Shown piece after piece: positions 8,809-17,996 of a DNA stretch of 64,000 nucleotides. This stretch comes from JAUNSR01 sp036655355 (GTDB taxonomy: Bacteria; Bacteroidota; Bacteroidia; Bacteroidales; JAUNSR01), in assembly GCA_036655355.1 (NCBI GenBank), contig JAVVQG010000011.1:62001-126000 (forward strand). Direction: 5' to 3'. The notes beneath the pieces are model-generated. The model saw only the letters and a list, made by a program, of their open reading frames with translations. It was not told the origin of the DNA and did not search any database. Position 1 is the first letter of the stretch. Each line of letters opens with the position of its first letter. The position numbers and the translations under genes are program-made.

Positions 8809-8991
8809 TTACAACGAGGAGGAGGTGACCTGATTTCGTGTTGTCTTTGTAAAAACAATCGTTTTGGAGTCGATCCGTAACGGCACACGGTTTTCCTCTT
8901 TCTCCTTGGCCTTGGCTTTTGCAAGCGTCTGATAATCTTGATTCCTCGCTTCTATCTTTTGCAGAAGTTCGGGATAGTTTAATTTTTTCAT
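8809..8991 (-). CDS. Small hypothetical protein
   Basis: A 60-residue, highly charged protein (NYPELLQKIEARNQDYQT then KAKAKEKEEN) with a probable helical middle and no signal or membrane segment. I do not recognise it. The ATG at 8991 is preceded by CAGAGAG, a reasonable ribosome-binding site; an ATG at 9003 is possible. Its position 41 bases ahead of the phosphoesterase gene on the same strand suggests it is the first gene of that operon. Confidence 0.5.
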   Translation of the reverse strand: MKKLNYPELLQKIEARNQDYQTLAKAKAKEKEENRVPLRIDSKTIVFTKTTRNQVTSSSL

Positions 8992-9113
8992 CTCTCTGAG
9001 CATGTTGGATTTCGTACCCTAAATTTCACTATATCCCATGACAACGATAAGTCAATACAATGAAAATCAGATGAATTAAGCACTCGAAACCAAATCTACA
9101 CCGGAAAATCAGT

Positions 9114-9193
9114 TTGTAATAATTTTACAAAATATATGAATATGTTTCTTCACACCCTTGTTAATTGGTTGTAATATCAATCGGGCACCTTTG
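9114..9193 (+). promoter_or_regulatory. Candidate Pho-type promoter of the phosphatase-SusCD operon
   Basis: TTGTAAT occurs at 9114-9120 and 9169-9175 and TTGTTAA at 9158-9164. All three are in one 11-bp register (offsets 44 and 11). The pair at 9158-9175 has the 7-4-7 layout of a PhoB box, and its end lies exactly 10 bases before CACCTTTG (9186-9193), a -7-like box; no normal -33 box is present. The same arrangement precedes the propeller-porin operon at 29070-29138. The copy at 9114 also forms an inverted repeat TTGTAA-N5-TTACAA (9114-9130), which could be a separate operator. Regulation by PhoB/PhoR is an inference. Confidence 0.5.
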
Positions 9194-9244
9194 CATCCGT
9201 AAAACGAACGCTTCAAATCGAAACAGAAGCGCATCGCTCAAAAA

Positions 9245-11218
9245 ATGCTTAACATGAATCTTAACTTAAAGTGCTTTTTCCTTCTCTTAGCCGTTTCCGG
9301 AATCCTACGGCCAGGCGAAGGAGCTATAAAAGCTCAGCCGACCGTGCGTATTCATTCGCACAACGATTACAGACAAACCGTTCCGTTTCATCAGGCCTGG
9401 GCACAGGGTGTCTATTCCATCGAGGTAGACCTGTTCATTCATCCCGACCAAAACCAATTAAAGGTAGCACACGATCGCGAAGAGGTTTTGAACGCTCCCA
9501 CTTTTGATTCATTGTATCTCGCTCCCGTTGTGGAGTTATACAAACAGGGGAAGATCGCACGAGAGGCAATGCGCCCGCTTCAGTTGCTTATCGATCTGAA
9601 AACCTCATCGGAAACAACCCTCCCTTTATTAACCGAAAAACTGAATGCCTATCCCGAAATATTTAATCACGAAGTAAATCCCCACGCGGTAAAAATCGTT
9701 ATCTCAGGAAATACCCCTCAGCCGAAGGAGTTCGGACGATACCCCGCTTTTATTCTTTTCGACGCTTCTCCCGAACAAGAGTATACGTCCGAAGAGCTAA
9801 AAAGAGTTGGCATGATGAGTACATCTTTCAGGAGTTATTCCAAGTGGAATGGAAAAGGGGGAATCATCGCAGCAGAAAAGAGTGCGCTGGAAAGGGTGAT
9901 TCGAAAAGCACACGAGAACGGAAAAGAGATCCGATTCTGGGGTACACCCGACGGCATCACGGCCTGGAACACATTCTACAACCTGGGCATAGACATCATC
10001 AATACAGACCGGGTGGAGCGATGCAGTGATTTTTTCAATCGCTTCGACACCAAACGATTTGCGATCGAATCATTCCCGGAAGATTCGGTAACGGAAACCA
10101 CCCGCATCGAATTACTGGATAAAACAACCCGTAATTTCTCCGGTTTCAAGAAAAACGAACAAACGCTTTCAGAACGTATTCCCATCTATACGCCCACCTA
10201 TCTGAACGACGGCGAAGAAAGCCGGGTGAAGAACGTCATCCTGCTGATCGGCGATGGAATGGGACTGAGTCAGATCTGTGCCACACAAACCGTCAATAAG
10301 CAACTCTCCTTTTTACAGTTACGCCACATCGGTCTTCAGCAGACGCATGCAAAAGATGAATACACCACCGATTCGGCCGGAGCGGGAAGCGCTTTGGCTA
10401 CCGGACAAGCTTCCAACAACCGCCACATCAGCATGAGTGCCGAAGGTGAAATACACCCCACCCTCCCCGAACTATTGGCACCTCAGGGTATCGCCTGCGG
10501 GGTAATCACATCGGGAAACATCGCCGATGCTACTCCTGCGGCATTTTACGGACATTCCACCGAACGCGACGATTCGGATGCGATTACCGCTTTTCTTCTG
10601 AATGGGAAGCTCTCCCTGTTAGCCGGAAGCGGAATGGAGGTATTTACCAATCGGAAAGACTCAGTCGACCTGTTAACGAAACTTGCTGCGAAATACAACC
10701 TATCCCACCAACTGGAAGAGATCGACGCAGCATCGTCACGCAAACTCCTTTGCATCGACGAACGTTTCGGAGATGCCGCTTCATCCCACAACCTAACGCT
10801 ACTGGCGGAGGCCACCAAGAGGGGGTTGAAAAAACTTACGGCAGATTCACCGGCGGGTCTCTTTCTGATGGTAGAAGCTGCCAAGATCGATTATGCGGGA
10901 CATGCCAATTCCATGCCGGCGACGATACTGGAAACGTTGAGTTTCGACCTAGCCGTTTCGGAAGCGCTTCGGTTTGCCGATTCGAACGGCGAAACCTTGG
11001 TCATCGTAACGGGTGATCATGAAACGGGAGGTCTCGTTTTGCTAGACGGCAACAGTGAACAGGGTAGTGTTTTGGGACAATTCGTTACCAACGACCACAC
11101 CCCGGTCATGCTTCCGGTATTTGCCTACGGTCCGGGGGCGCAGCTCTTCAGAGGTGTTTATCCGAACACACAGATCTTTCATCACATAAATAGTTTATTG
11201 AACAAAAAATCACGTTAA
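9245..11218 (+). CDS. Phosphodiesterase-alkaline phosphatase fusion, exported
   Basis: A two-enzyme protein of 657 residues with an N-terminal signal peptide (hydrophobic residues 11-20). Residues ~32-270 resemble PI-PLC/glycerophosphodiesterase TIM barrels: HSHNDY (37-42), SIEVDLFIHP and VAHDREE supply the expected His and acidic residues. Residues ~325-650 are an alkaline phosphatase: IGDGMG, TDSAGAGSALATG with the nucleophilic serine, VEAAKIDYAGHAN, TGDHETGG and a late HTPVMLPVFAYG. Together they could cut a phosphodiester and release phosphate from the product in the periplasm. It is the first gene of an operon with SusC (7-base gap), SusD and a phosphoesterase. Substrate unknown; glycerophosphodiesters or phosphoinositides are candidates. 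Domain calls rest on motifs. Confidence 0.85.
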   Translation: MLNMNLNLKCFFLLLAVSGILRPGEGAIKAQPTVRIHSHNDYRQTVPFHQAWAQGVYSIEVDLFIHPDQNQLKVAHDREEVLNAPTFDSLYLAPVVELYKQGKIAREAMRPLQLLIDLKTSSETTLPLLTEKLNAYPEIFNHEVNPHAVKIVISGNTPQPKEFGRYPAFILFDASPEQEYTSEELKRVGMMSTSFRSYSKWNGKGGIIAAEKSALERVIRKAHENGKEIRFWGTPDGITAWNTFYNLGIDIINTDRVERCSDFFNRFDTKRFAIESFPEDSVTETTRIELLDKTTRNFSGFKKNEQTLSERIPIYTPTYLNDGEESRVKNVILLIGDGMGLSQICATQTVNKQLSFLQLRHIGLQQTHAKDEYTTDSAGAGSALATGQASNNRHISMSAEGEIHPTLPELLAPQGIACGVITSGNIADATPAAFYGHSTERDDSDAITAFLLNGKLSLLAGSGMEVFTNRKDSVDLLTKLAAKYNLSHQLEEIDAASSRKLLCIDERFGDAASSHNLTLLAEATKRGLKKLTADSPAGLFLMVEAAKIDYAGHANSMPATILETLSFDLAVSEALRFADSNGETLVIVTGDHETGGLVLLDGNSEQGSVLGQFVTNDHTPVMLPVFAYGPGAQLFRGVYPNTQIFHHINSLLNKKSR

Positions 11219-11225
11219 AACAAAA

Positions 11226-14200
11226 ATGAGAAATTTAACCTCAGCTTTCGTACTGGTATCTTGTTGCACAAGTTCTTTGTTTGCACAACAAGTAAATGTG
11301 AAAGGTGTTATTCTGGATGCAAAAACAAAAGACCCCATCATCGGAGCCAGTGTCATCGAGACCGGTTCCACAAACGGGGTCATCACAAATATCGACGGAG
11401 AATTTATCCTTCAACTCCCCGCTAACGGCGAAATACAAGTAAATTATGTTGGATACAAACCGTACCGCGCAGCAGTAGAGGGGCGCGCACAAATTACAAT
11501 CTTTCTGGAAGAAGACCTGGTGAACCTCGAAGAGGTGGTCGTACTGGGATACGGTCAGGAGTCACGCAAATCAAACCTCTCCGTTGCGATCTCGAAAAAA
11601 GAGATCGGCGATGATGTAAAGAGTCGCTCCACATCAATCATGGGTGCACTCCAGGGACAGATCGCAGGGGTTACGATTGCCAGCAACTCAGGCGACCCGA
11701 TGTCAAAACCCTCTGTTACGATACGCGGAAAAGGATCACGCGACGGCGAATCGCCGCTCTATGTGGTAGACGGTGTGGCGGGAGCCCCGTTCAATGCCGA
11801 AGACGTTGAACAGATTACGATTCTGAAAGATGCCGCCTCGGCAGCCATCTACGGCTCGAATGTGGGATCGGGAGGTGTGATTCTGGTAACTACGAAAAAA
11901 GCCAAAGAGGGAAAAATCGCCGTATCGGCACGCGCAGGTTACGGAGTACAGTCCGTTTGGCGCAAACCCTCGGTACTGAATGCAGCGGAATATGTGAAGG
12001 TGCGTACCGATGCCGCTCTCGTAGATGGAGTCTCTATTCCGGCAGGTATCAATCCGAACATTTACAGTTGGGGTGGCGTTACGCGCACCAATTGGGTGGA
12101 TGAGATCTTCCGAACCGGAAACATGCAACGCTATGCCCTTTCCCTCAACGGAGGAAGCGAGACATTGAAAGCGTACACCTCGGTAGAATATAGCAAAAAC
12201 GAAGGTACCCTGCTCAATACCTATTCCGAAAATCTGGGTGCGAAGGCGAACCTTGATTTCAAGATCAACAAATGGATTTCCGTTTCCGAACGCATCAATT
12301 TCGTCTATACCAACGGACAGGGAGGCATCAATACCTCGAGCCATACGGGAGTGACCGCAGCGGCGATGTTCATGCCACCGTCGGCTACCGTATATGAAAC
12401 GGATAAAGAGGGAAACTTTGTATTGGATAAAGACGGGAATAAACAGTTCGGAGGCACGGTGCCTTTGTGGGCGAAAGAGCTCGGGGTAGCAGGTACTTTC
12501 GGAGAGGTACAGAATCCGGTGGCTTCGCTGATGCGTCTCAACCAGAACCGTCCGACACACGAACTGTTCTCAACCACCAGTTTGAACCTCTCGCCGGTGA
12601 ATTCGGTTAAAATCCGTTCGGAATTCTCCGCCGGAACCAACAACGAATATTACGAGGAGTTTAACGCCCGTATTCCGGAAATCGGTAAAACGAAGGATGA
12701 GAACTCCCGCACATTGGCCACGCTGCGTGAGAACAAATGGCTTTGGGAAACCGTAGCTTCTTATGATCAGGGATTCAACAAACACCGGGTCAGCGCGATG
12801 GCCGGATATTCCATGAGCTATAAATCATTGAAAGGATTCTCTTTGAGCGTATATAATTTTCCGGATGAAGATAAATATGCACAGAATATCGTAAACGGTT
12901 CGGACTGGAGCAAAACGAAACCTTCCGAACAGAAAAGCGAAGAAGCGCAGATCTCCGCCTTTGCGCGCGGATCTTATTCGTATGCCGATCGCTATTTCAT
13001 GACAGCGAGTATTCGTCGCGACGCATCTTCGAAGTTATATCAGAAAAATAATTCGGGAATCTTCCCTGCCGTTTCGGGAGCTTGGAAGATCTCTTCCGAG
13101 AAATTCATGGCCGATGTGGAGGCGATCTCTTTGTTGAAATTGCGCGCCAGCTGGGGTCAGATCGGAAACGTTGCGGGCGTAAGAAACTATTCTTACATCT
13201 CGAACCTGGCACAAACAGGCGATTACACCTATTTGGGCAACATGCAGCAAAACCCCATCCTGGGTCTCGGCCTGATCTCCATTCCCAATAAGAACCTGAA
13301 ATGGGAAACGTCTGAACAGACCGACCTTGGTTTCGACATCGAATTGTTGAAAGGAAAGTTGACGCTGGCAGCCGACTATTTCATCAAAAATACCAAAGAC
13401 CTGATCGACGAGGTTCCCGTTGCATCGGTAGCCGGTATCTCGGTTGCTCCTCTGGGCAATGTGGGGAAAGTGAAAAATAGCGGTTATGAATTGACCGTGG
13501 GTTATCAGGATGCTACCCCCGGAGGATTCGTATATAAGGTGGATGCCAATTTTACACGTCTGAAATCAAAGGTGATCGATTTGGGTGAACGCGACTTCCT
13601 GGCTCACAGCAGAACCATTCGTGGCATGCAACCCCTTCGTTCAAAAGTGGGAGAAGACTGGTACTCTTATTTCGTGATCGAAACGGATGGTATCTTCCAA
13701 TCCCAGGAGGAGATCAATGCTTATTCGACAACGACACAGAACGGTTCGAAAAAACTGATTCAGCCGAATGCTCAGCCGGGAGACCTGAAATTCAAGGATG
13801 CCAACGGCGACGGCATCATCAATGAAGACGACCGTGTGTTCAAAGGCTCTTACACGCCTAAATTCACCTACGGATTGAACGCCTCTTTCAGTTACAAAAA
13901 CTTCGACCTCGGTTTATCCCTACAGGGCGTTGGGGGCAACAAGATCTTCAATGGCGTAAAAGTGATGACGTATGCAGCCGGTCAGGGTTGGAACATGTCT
14001 TCGGACGTTCTGGATTCATGGGCATATAACAAAAACTCAGACATCCCTCTGGTAAGCATGACGGATAAGAACGGTAACTTCAGTACGGTATCGGACTTCT
14101 TCTTGGAAGATGGTGATTACCTGCGTCTGAAAAACCTAACGCTGGGCTATACGATGCCGAAGAAATTATTCGGAAAAACGGCATCTGCTCCCCAATTAAG

Positions 14201-14339
14201 AATGTACGTATCGGGAGAAAACCTCCTTACCCTAACGAAGTATTCAGGCATGGACCCCGAGGTAGGTAATTATGGCATTGACGGTGGTACGTATCCCGTT
14301 TCGCGCGTTGTTTCTTTCGGTCTTAACCTATCATTCTAA
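11226..14339 (+). CDS. SusC/RagA-type TonB-dependent outer-membrane transporter
   Basis: A 1037-residue outer-membrane importer. After the signal peptide (ends SSLFAQQ) comes the carboxypeptidase-regulatory-like domain (VKGVILDAKTKDPIIGASV), then the SusC signature LEEVVVLGYG, the plug (ALQGQIAGVTI, PLYVVDGV, DVEQITILKDAASAAIYG) and the 22-strand barrel ending in SFGLNLSF with a terminal Phe. There is no N-terminal FecR-interacting extension, so no sigma/anti-sigma control is expected. It forms a lidded complex with the SusD protein encoded 28 bases downstream. The flanking genes are phosphatases rather than glycoside hydrolases, so its cargo is probably a phosphorylated compound rather than a plain glycan (inference). 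Confidence 0.93.
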   Translation: MRNLTSAFVLVSCCTSSLFAQQVNVKGVILDAKTKDPIIGASVIETGSTNGVITNIDGEFILQLPANGEIQVNYVGYKPYRAAVEGRAQITIFLEEDLVNLEEVVVLGYGQESRKSNLSVAISKKEIGDDVKSRSTSIMGALQGQIAGVTIASNSGDPMSKPSVTIRGKGSRDGESPLYVVDGVAGAPFNAEDVEQITILKDAASAAIYGSNVGSGGVILVTTKKAKEGKIAVSARAGYGVQSVWRKPSVLNAAEYVKVRTDAALVDGVSIPAGINPNIYSWGGVTRTNWVDEIFRTGNMQRYALSLNGGSETLKAYTSVEYSKNEGTLLNTYSENLGAKANLDFKINKWISVSERINFVYTNGQGGINTSSHTGVTAAAMFMPPSATVYETDKEGNFVLDKDGNKQFGGTVPLWAKELGVAGTFGEVQNPVASLMRLNQNRPTHELFSTTSLNLSPVNSVKIRSEFSAGTNNEYYEEFNARIPEIGKTKDENSRTLATLRENKWLWETVASYDQGFNKHRVSAMAGYSMSYKSLKGFSLSVYNFPDEDKYAQNIVNGSDWSKTKPSEQKSEEAQISAFARGSYSYADRYFMTASIRRDASSKLYQKNNSGIFPAVSGAWKISSEKFMADVEAISLLKLRASWGQIGNVAGVRNYSYISNLAQTGDYTYLGNMQQNPILGLGLISIPNKNLKWETSEQTDLGFDIELLKGKLTLAADYFIKNTKDLIDEVPVASVAGISVAPLGNVGKVKNSGYELTVGYQDATPGGFVYKVDANFTRLKSKVIDLGERDFLAHSRTIRGMQPLRSKVGEDWYSYFVIETDGIFQSQEEINAYSTTTQNGSKKLIQPNAQPGDLKFKDANGDGIINEDDRVFKGSYTPKFTYGLNASFSYKNFDLGLSLQGVGGNKIFNGVKVMTYAAGQGWNMSSDVLDSWAYNKNSDIPLVSMTDKNGNFSTVSDFFLEDGDYLRLKNLTLGYTMPKKLFGKTASAPQLRMYVSGENLLTLTKYSGMDPEVGNYGIDGGTYPVSRVVSFGLNLSF

Positions 14340-14367
14340 TAGAAATACAAAAGATAAAAAATAACAA

Positions 14368-15933
14368 ATGAGATCTATATTTAAACCCCTTGTGTTGGGA
14401 CTCGCTCTTTTCGGAATGAGCTCTTGCGATGATTTTCTTACCTATAATCAATACGGCGAACCCTCTTCAGACCGATTCTGGAAATCCGAAACGGATGCGT
14501 TACGCGCTGCAGACGGACTTTATTTTTGGATGAGCGAAGACGGCGTGGTGGGTCGCGGTTTCTTTCACTACTACAATTGCAGTGACGATATCGTAACGGG
14601 ACGCACGCAGGCAGGATGTGCGGCAATGAAAAACTTCACAGCGAACTATTCGCGAGACGTCGTGAAGAACTGGCCCGTAATGTACCAGTTAATCAAAAGA
14701 TGCAACGACATCATCCTGAATGTTCCCGATATGGCAATCTCCGAAAGCACGAAAAACCAGGTTCTCGGTCAGGCTTACTTTTTCCGTGCCTGGGCTTATT
14801 TCTGGATTGCGCCCTATTATGGTGATAACGGCACCAACGGAGGCATTCCGATCGTGGAACCGGGACTACCGGTGGAGGAGTTAGACGTGCCTCGTTCGGA
14901 GTCGGTTCGCGATAATTACGCCTATTGCATCGCCGATTTTAAACGAGCAGCGGAATTACTACCCGATTTGCATGAGATGAATGAGGCTGAATACGGTCGC
15001 CCGACCCGTACCGCGGCAAATGCCTACGTCGCAAAGGTGGCACTATTCGATGCACAATACGATGCGGCGTCTTATGCCACTACGGTTGAATTTTGCGACA
15101 AAGTGATCCGCGAAGGAAATCGCGGTTTATTATCCGATTTCGCAGACGTATTCAAGATGGAAAACAATTACAGTTCAGAATACATCTTCTCATTCCCCTC
15201 TTCCGCTATCGCAGGATCCATTCTTCCGGGCGTACTTTTAGAGAATAAAGGGTGGGGAGAATACAATGGCTGGGGCTATTTCACGCCTACATTGGAGCTG
15301 CTGAATGCATATGAAAAAGGCGATGAGCGCTTGGCGACTACCATCCTTCAGCCGGGAGACCGCTTTACGTTCTTGGGGAAAGAGCGACTTTATTACTCCA
15401 ACGAATCTTTGTCGGGAATGCAATTCCGCAAATACATGCATCCTTATGAAGCGGCGGACGCGGTTGGAAATTCAATCAATCCGAGCGGTGATTACCCCAC
15501 TACGTCGCTAAATATCCCTTTGATCCGTTATTCCGAAGTGCTATTGATGAAAGCCGAGGCACTCATCTGGCAAGGTAAAAACGGTGATGAACCTCTCAAC
15601 ATCGTACGTCAGCGTGCCGGATTGGCTCCAAAGAGCAATGCGGGAAAGGCTGATCTGATGAATGAACGCCGCTGTGAATTGGCCGGTGAATTCTCGAACC
15701 GCATGTTAGACCTGCTTCGCTGGGGTGTGGCCGAAACGTATGTGGAGAAACCGCTGCACGGCTATAGCGTGATGCCTAAAGTGAGCGTACCTCAATCCAA
15801 AGAGGATCTTGAGATTACGGTGATTGAAAGCTGGCCTGCACGTAGCTTCGATCCGGCGGTAAATCATGTATTCCCGATTCCGACCAATGAGATTGCTAAA
15901 AGCAAGAATCTGAAACAAAACAAAGGATATTAA
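14368..15933 (+). CDS. SusD/RagB-type surface lipoprotein
   Basis: A 521-residue SusD family lipoprotein: the lipobox MSSC (cysteine at residue 20) is followed by DDFLTYN, the usual opening of the family, and the TPR-like regions contain AYFFRAWAYFWIAPYYGD and YSEVLLMKAEALIW. The C-terminal ERRCELAGEFSNRMLDLLRWG and FPIPTNEI are RagB/SusD signatures. It should act as the substrate-binding lid of the SusC transporter encoded upstream. It is co-transcribed with the phosphatase fusion, SusC and the phosphoesterase gene. Ligand unknown. Confidence 0.93.
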   Translation: MRSIFKPLVLGLALFGMSSCDDFLTYNQYGEPSSDRFWKSETDALRAADGLYFWMSEDGVVGRGFFHYYNCSDDIVTGRTQAGCAAMKNFTANYSRDVVKNWPVMYQLIKRCNDIILNVPDMAISESTKNQVLGQAYFFRAWAYFWIAPYYGDNGTNGGIPIVEPGLPVEELDVPRSESVRDNYAYCIADFKRAAELLPDLHEMNEAEYGRPTRTAANAYVAKVALFDAQYDAASYATTVEFCDKVIREGNRGLLSDFADVFKMENNYSSEYIFSFPSSAIAGSILPGVLLENKGWGEYNGWGYFTPTLELLNAYEKGDERLATTILQPGDRFTFLGKERLYYSNESLSGMQFRKYMHPYEAADAVGNSINPSGDYPTTSLNIPLIRYSEVLLMKAEALIWQGKNGDEPLNIVRQRAGLAPKSNAGKADLMNERRCELAGEFSNRMLDLLRWGVAETYVEKPLHGYSVMPKVSVPQSKEDLEITVIESWPARSFDPAVNHVFPIPTNEIAKSKNLKQNKGY

Positions 15934-15981
15934 GCAACACAATTTCCTGGTTCCATCCCCAAACCACTTAATCGGTTTCTT

Positions 15982-16965
15982 ATGAAATTAAAATCAATCT
16001 TTCTTTCTCTTTTTCTGATTGGCGGCACGATTGCCTGCCTCGCCCGTCCCCTACGTTTCAATTCAGACGGAACGTTTAAAATCGTACAGTTTACAGACAT
16101 TCATTTTGATCTGAACAAACCGGAGAACTCCCGGAAGTCACTTGCCGTAATGGAATCGGTCCTCTCCGGCGAATCGCCCGATATCGTTTTGCTGACAGGC
16201 GACATCGTTACGGCAAATCCCATTTTGGAGGGATGGCAGGCGGTTTTAGAACCGATTCTGAAACGCAAGCTGCCCTTTGCCGTTACTTTTGGGAATCACG
16301 ATGACGAAGGGGAACGCACCCGAAGTGAAATCATGGAATTCCTAATAACGGTTCCGGGGTGTATGAACCCGAAGAATAGCATTGATTTTGACGGCGTGCT
16401 TCCCGTGATTTCGGGAACCGATCCGGATACGAAGGCGCTCCTTTACCTCTTCGACAGCCATTCATACAGCACGTTGCCGGACGTAAAAGGATACGGTTGG
16501 TTTTCGACCGAACAAATCGTGGCATTTAAACACCGGAGTGACTCGCTGCACCGCCAAATTCCATCCGGAAAACTTCCCGCACTGGCCTTTATGCATATTC
16601 CGCTTCCTGAATACGGTTTGTATTATCAGAAATCGAATGGCGCCTTGCAAGGAAAAAGAACCGAGGATGAGTGTCCCGGCGCATTGAACACCGGCATGTT
16701 CGCCGCTCTGAAAATGGCCGGAGATGTAATGGGCGTTTTTTGCGGGCACGATCACGACAACGATTACCTGGTGAATGCCGAGGGTATCGCTTTGGCCTAC
16801 GGACGATTTACCGGAAGTAAAAACACCTACACCTCCTTTGAGAACGGCGCCCGGGTGATCTCTCTGAAAGAGGGTATGCGCAATTTCGAGACCTATGTGG
16901 TGTTGGAATCCGGGGATCGGAGCGAACCGTTTCTCTTCGACCCGACCACATCGAGCGAAAAATAA
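15982..16965 (+). CDS. Exported calcineurin-like phosphoesterase
   Basis: A metallophosphoesterase of 327 residues with a signal peptide (residues 1-~21, ends IACLA). Metal motifs are FTDIHFD (~37), LTGDIV, TFGNHDDEG, MHIPLPE and FCGHDHDND. This layout matches the purple-acid-phosphatase-like, DEVH-type exported phosphodiesterases (Dcr2-like). It is the last gene of the SusCD operon, 48 bases after susD. In that setting it likely removes phosphate from the same class of substrate as the fusion enzyme encoded at the start of the operon. Whether it is a mono- or diesterase cannot be told from sequence. Confidence 0.87.
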   Translation: MKLKSIFLSLFLIGGTIACLARPLRFNSDGTFKIVQFTDIHFDLNKPENSRKSLAVMESVLSGESPDIVLLTGDIVTANPILEGWQAVLEPILKRKLPFAVTFGNHDDEGERTRSEIMEFLITVPGCMNPKNSIDFDGVLPVISGTDPDTKALLYLFDSHSYSTLPDVKGYGWFSTEQIVAFKHRSDSLHRQIPSGKLPALAFMHIPLPEYGLYYQKSNGALQGKRTEDECPGALNTGMFAALKMAGDVMGVFCGHDHDNDYLVNAEGIALAYGRFTGSKNTYTSFENGARVISLKEGMRNFETYVVLESGDRSEPFLFDPTTSSEK

Positions 16966-17010
16966 AATCGCACGATCGGGATGTCTCTTATTATTTCTTA
17001 GCGATTTTTT
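16964..17010 (+). terminator. Weak possible terminator of the SusCD operon
   Basis: AAAATCGC (16964-16971) pairs with GCGATTTT (17001-17008), followed by more T residues. The loop is ~29 bases, so this is weak. Confidence 0.35.
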
Positions 17011-17045
17011 TAGGACGACAAGCTAATAACTCCCTTTTCTTCTCT

Positions 17046-17996
17046 ATGTTTGTTTCAATTATGGAAATAAAGAAACGATATAACGACCTGGGAGATTTCT
17101 TCAGGAAATATTTTACCTGTAAAGTACAGAAAATCTCCATCAACGCCGGCTTTACCTGTCCGAATCGCGACGGAAGCAAGGGGCATGGCGGCTGCACGTA
17201 TTGTAATAATCAAACTTTCAGTCCCGATTACTGCCATACAGACGAAAGCATCGCCCAACAGATGAATAAAGGAGTAACCTTCTTTTCCCGCAAATACCCG
17301 GAGATGAAATACCTGGCCTATTTCCAGGCCTACACCAACACCTACGGTGAACTTGAAGGGTTGAAGCGGAAATATGCCGAAGCGCTTACCCAACGCGATG
17401 TAGTGGGGTTGATCATCGGAACTCGTCCCGATTGTATGCCGGACGACCTGCTAGATTACCTGACGGAACTTTCAAAAGAACACTTCCTGATGGTTGAATA
17501 CGGTGTCGAATCCACCCTGGACACTACGCTGGAGTACATCAATCGGGGACATTCGTGGGCTTGTTCTGCCGACGCGATCCGTAAAACAGCCGAACGCGGC
17601 ATCATCACCGGAGCACACATGATATTGGGACTTCCCGGCGAATCACGCGAACAGATTCTGAATCATGCGCGCGAACTCTCCAAACTGCCCATTACCACTT
17701 TGAAGTTGCATCAGTTGCAATTGATACGAAACACCAAGATGGCCCGACAGTTCAAGGAAAATCCGGAGAAATTCCACCTGTTCACGGTCGATGAATACAT
17801 TGAGTTGGTGATTGATTTCATTGAACTGCTTCGTCCGGATATCGTCGTGGAGCGTTTCACATCGCAATCTCCGAAAGAGCTGTTGCTGGCACCGGATTGG
17901 GGGTTGAAAAACTTTGAATTTACAGCGAAGATTCACAAAAGGCTAGCTGAACGGGATACTTGGCAGGGACGTCTTTATGAAGAGAGTACAACATGA
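17046..17996 (+). CDS. TIGR01212-type radical SAM protein (YhcC-like)
   Basis: A radical SAM protein of 316 residues, YhcC family. The iron-sulfur cluster ligands are CPNRDGSKGHGGCTYC, with the longer spacing typical of this family. FQAYTNTYG, GTRPDCMPDDLLDYL and MVEYGVESTLDTTL are further family blocks. Substrate and reaction are unknown, although a role in tRNA or redox chemistry has been suggested for relatives. The ATG at 17061 (MEIKKRYND) is as good a start as 17046 and neither has a clear ribosome-binding site. The stop overlaps the start of the DUF1653 gene by four bases. Confidence 0.88.
   Translation: MFVSIMEIKKRYNDLGDFFRKYFTCKVQKISINAGFTCPNRDGSKGHGGCTYCNNQTFSPDYCHTDESIAQQMNKGVTFFSRKYPEMKYLAYFQAYTNTYGELEGLKRKYAEALTQRDVVGLIIGTRPDCMPDDLLDYLTELSKEHFLMVEYGVESTLDTTLEYINRGHSWACSADAIRKTAERGIITGAHMILGLPGESREQILNHARELSKLPITTLKLHQLQLIRNTKMARQFKENPEKFHLFTVDEYIELVIDFIELLRPDIVVERFTSQSPKELLLAPDWGLKNFEFTAKIHKRLAERDTWQGRLYEESTT

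Noticed and set aside
9158..9193. Ordinary Bacteroidota promoter with -33 TTTG
   Set aside because: No TTTG lies 19-21 bases ahead of CACCTTTG; the nearest TTG elements are 14 and 25 bases away, so an activator-dependent promoter fits better.
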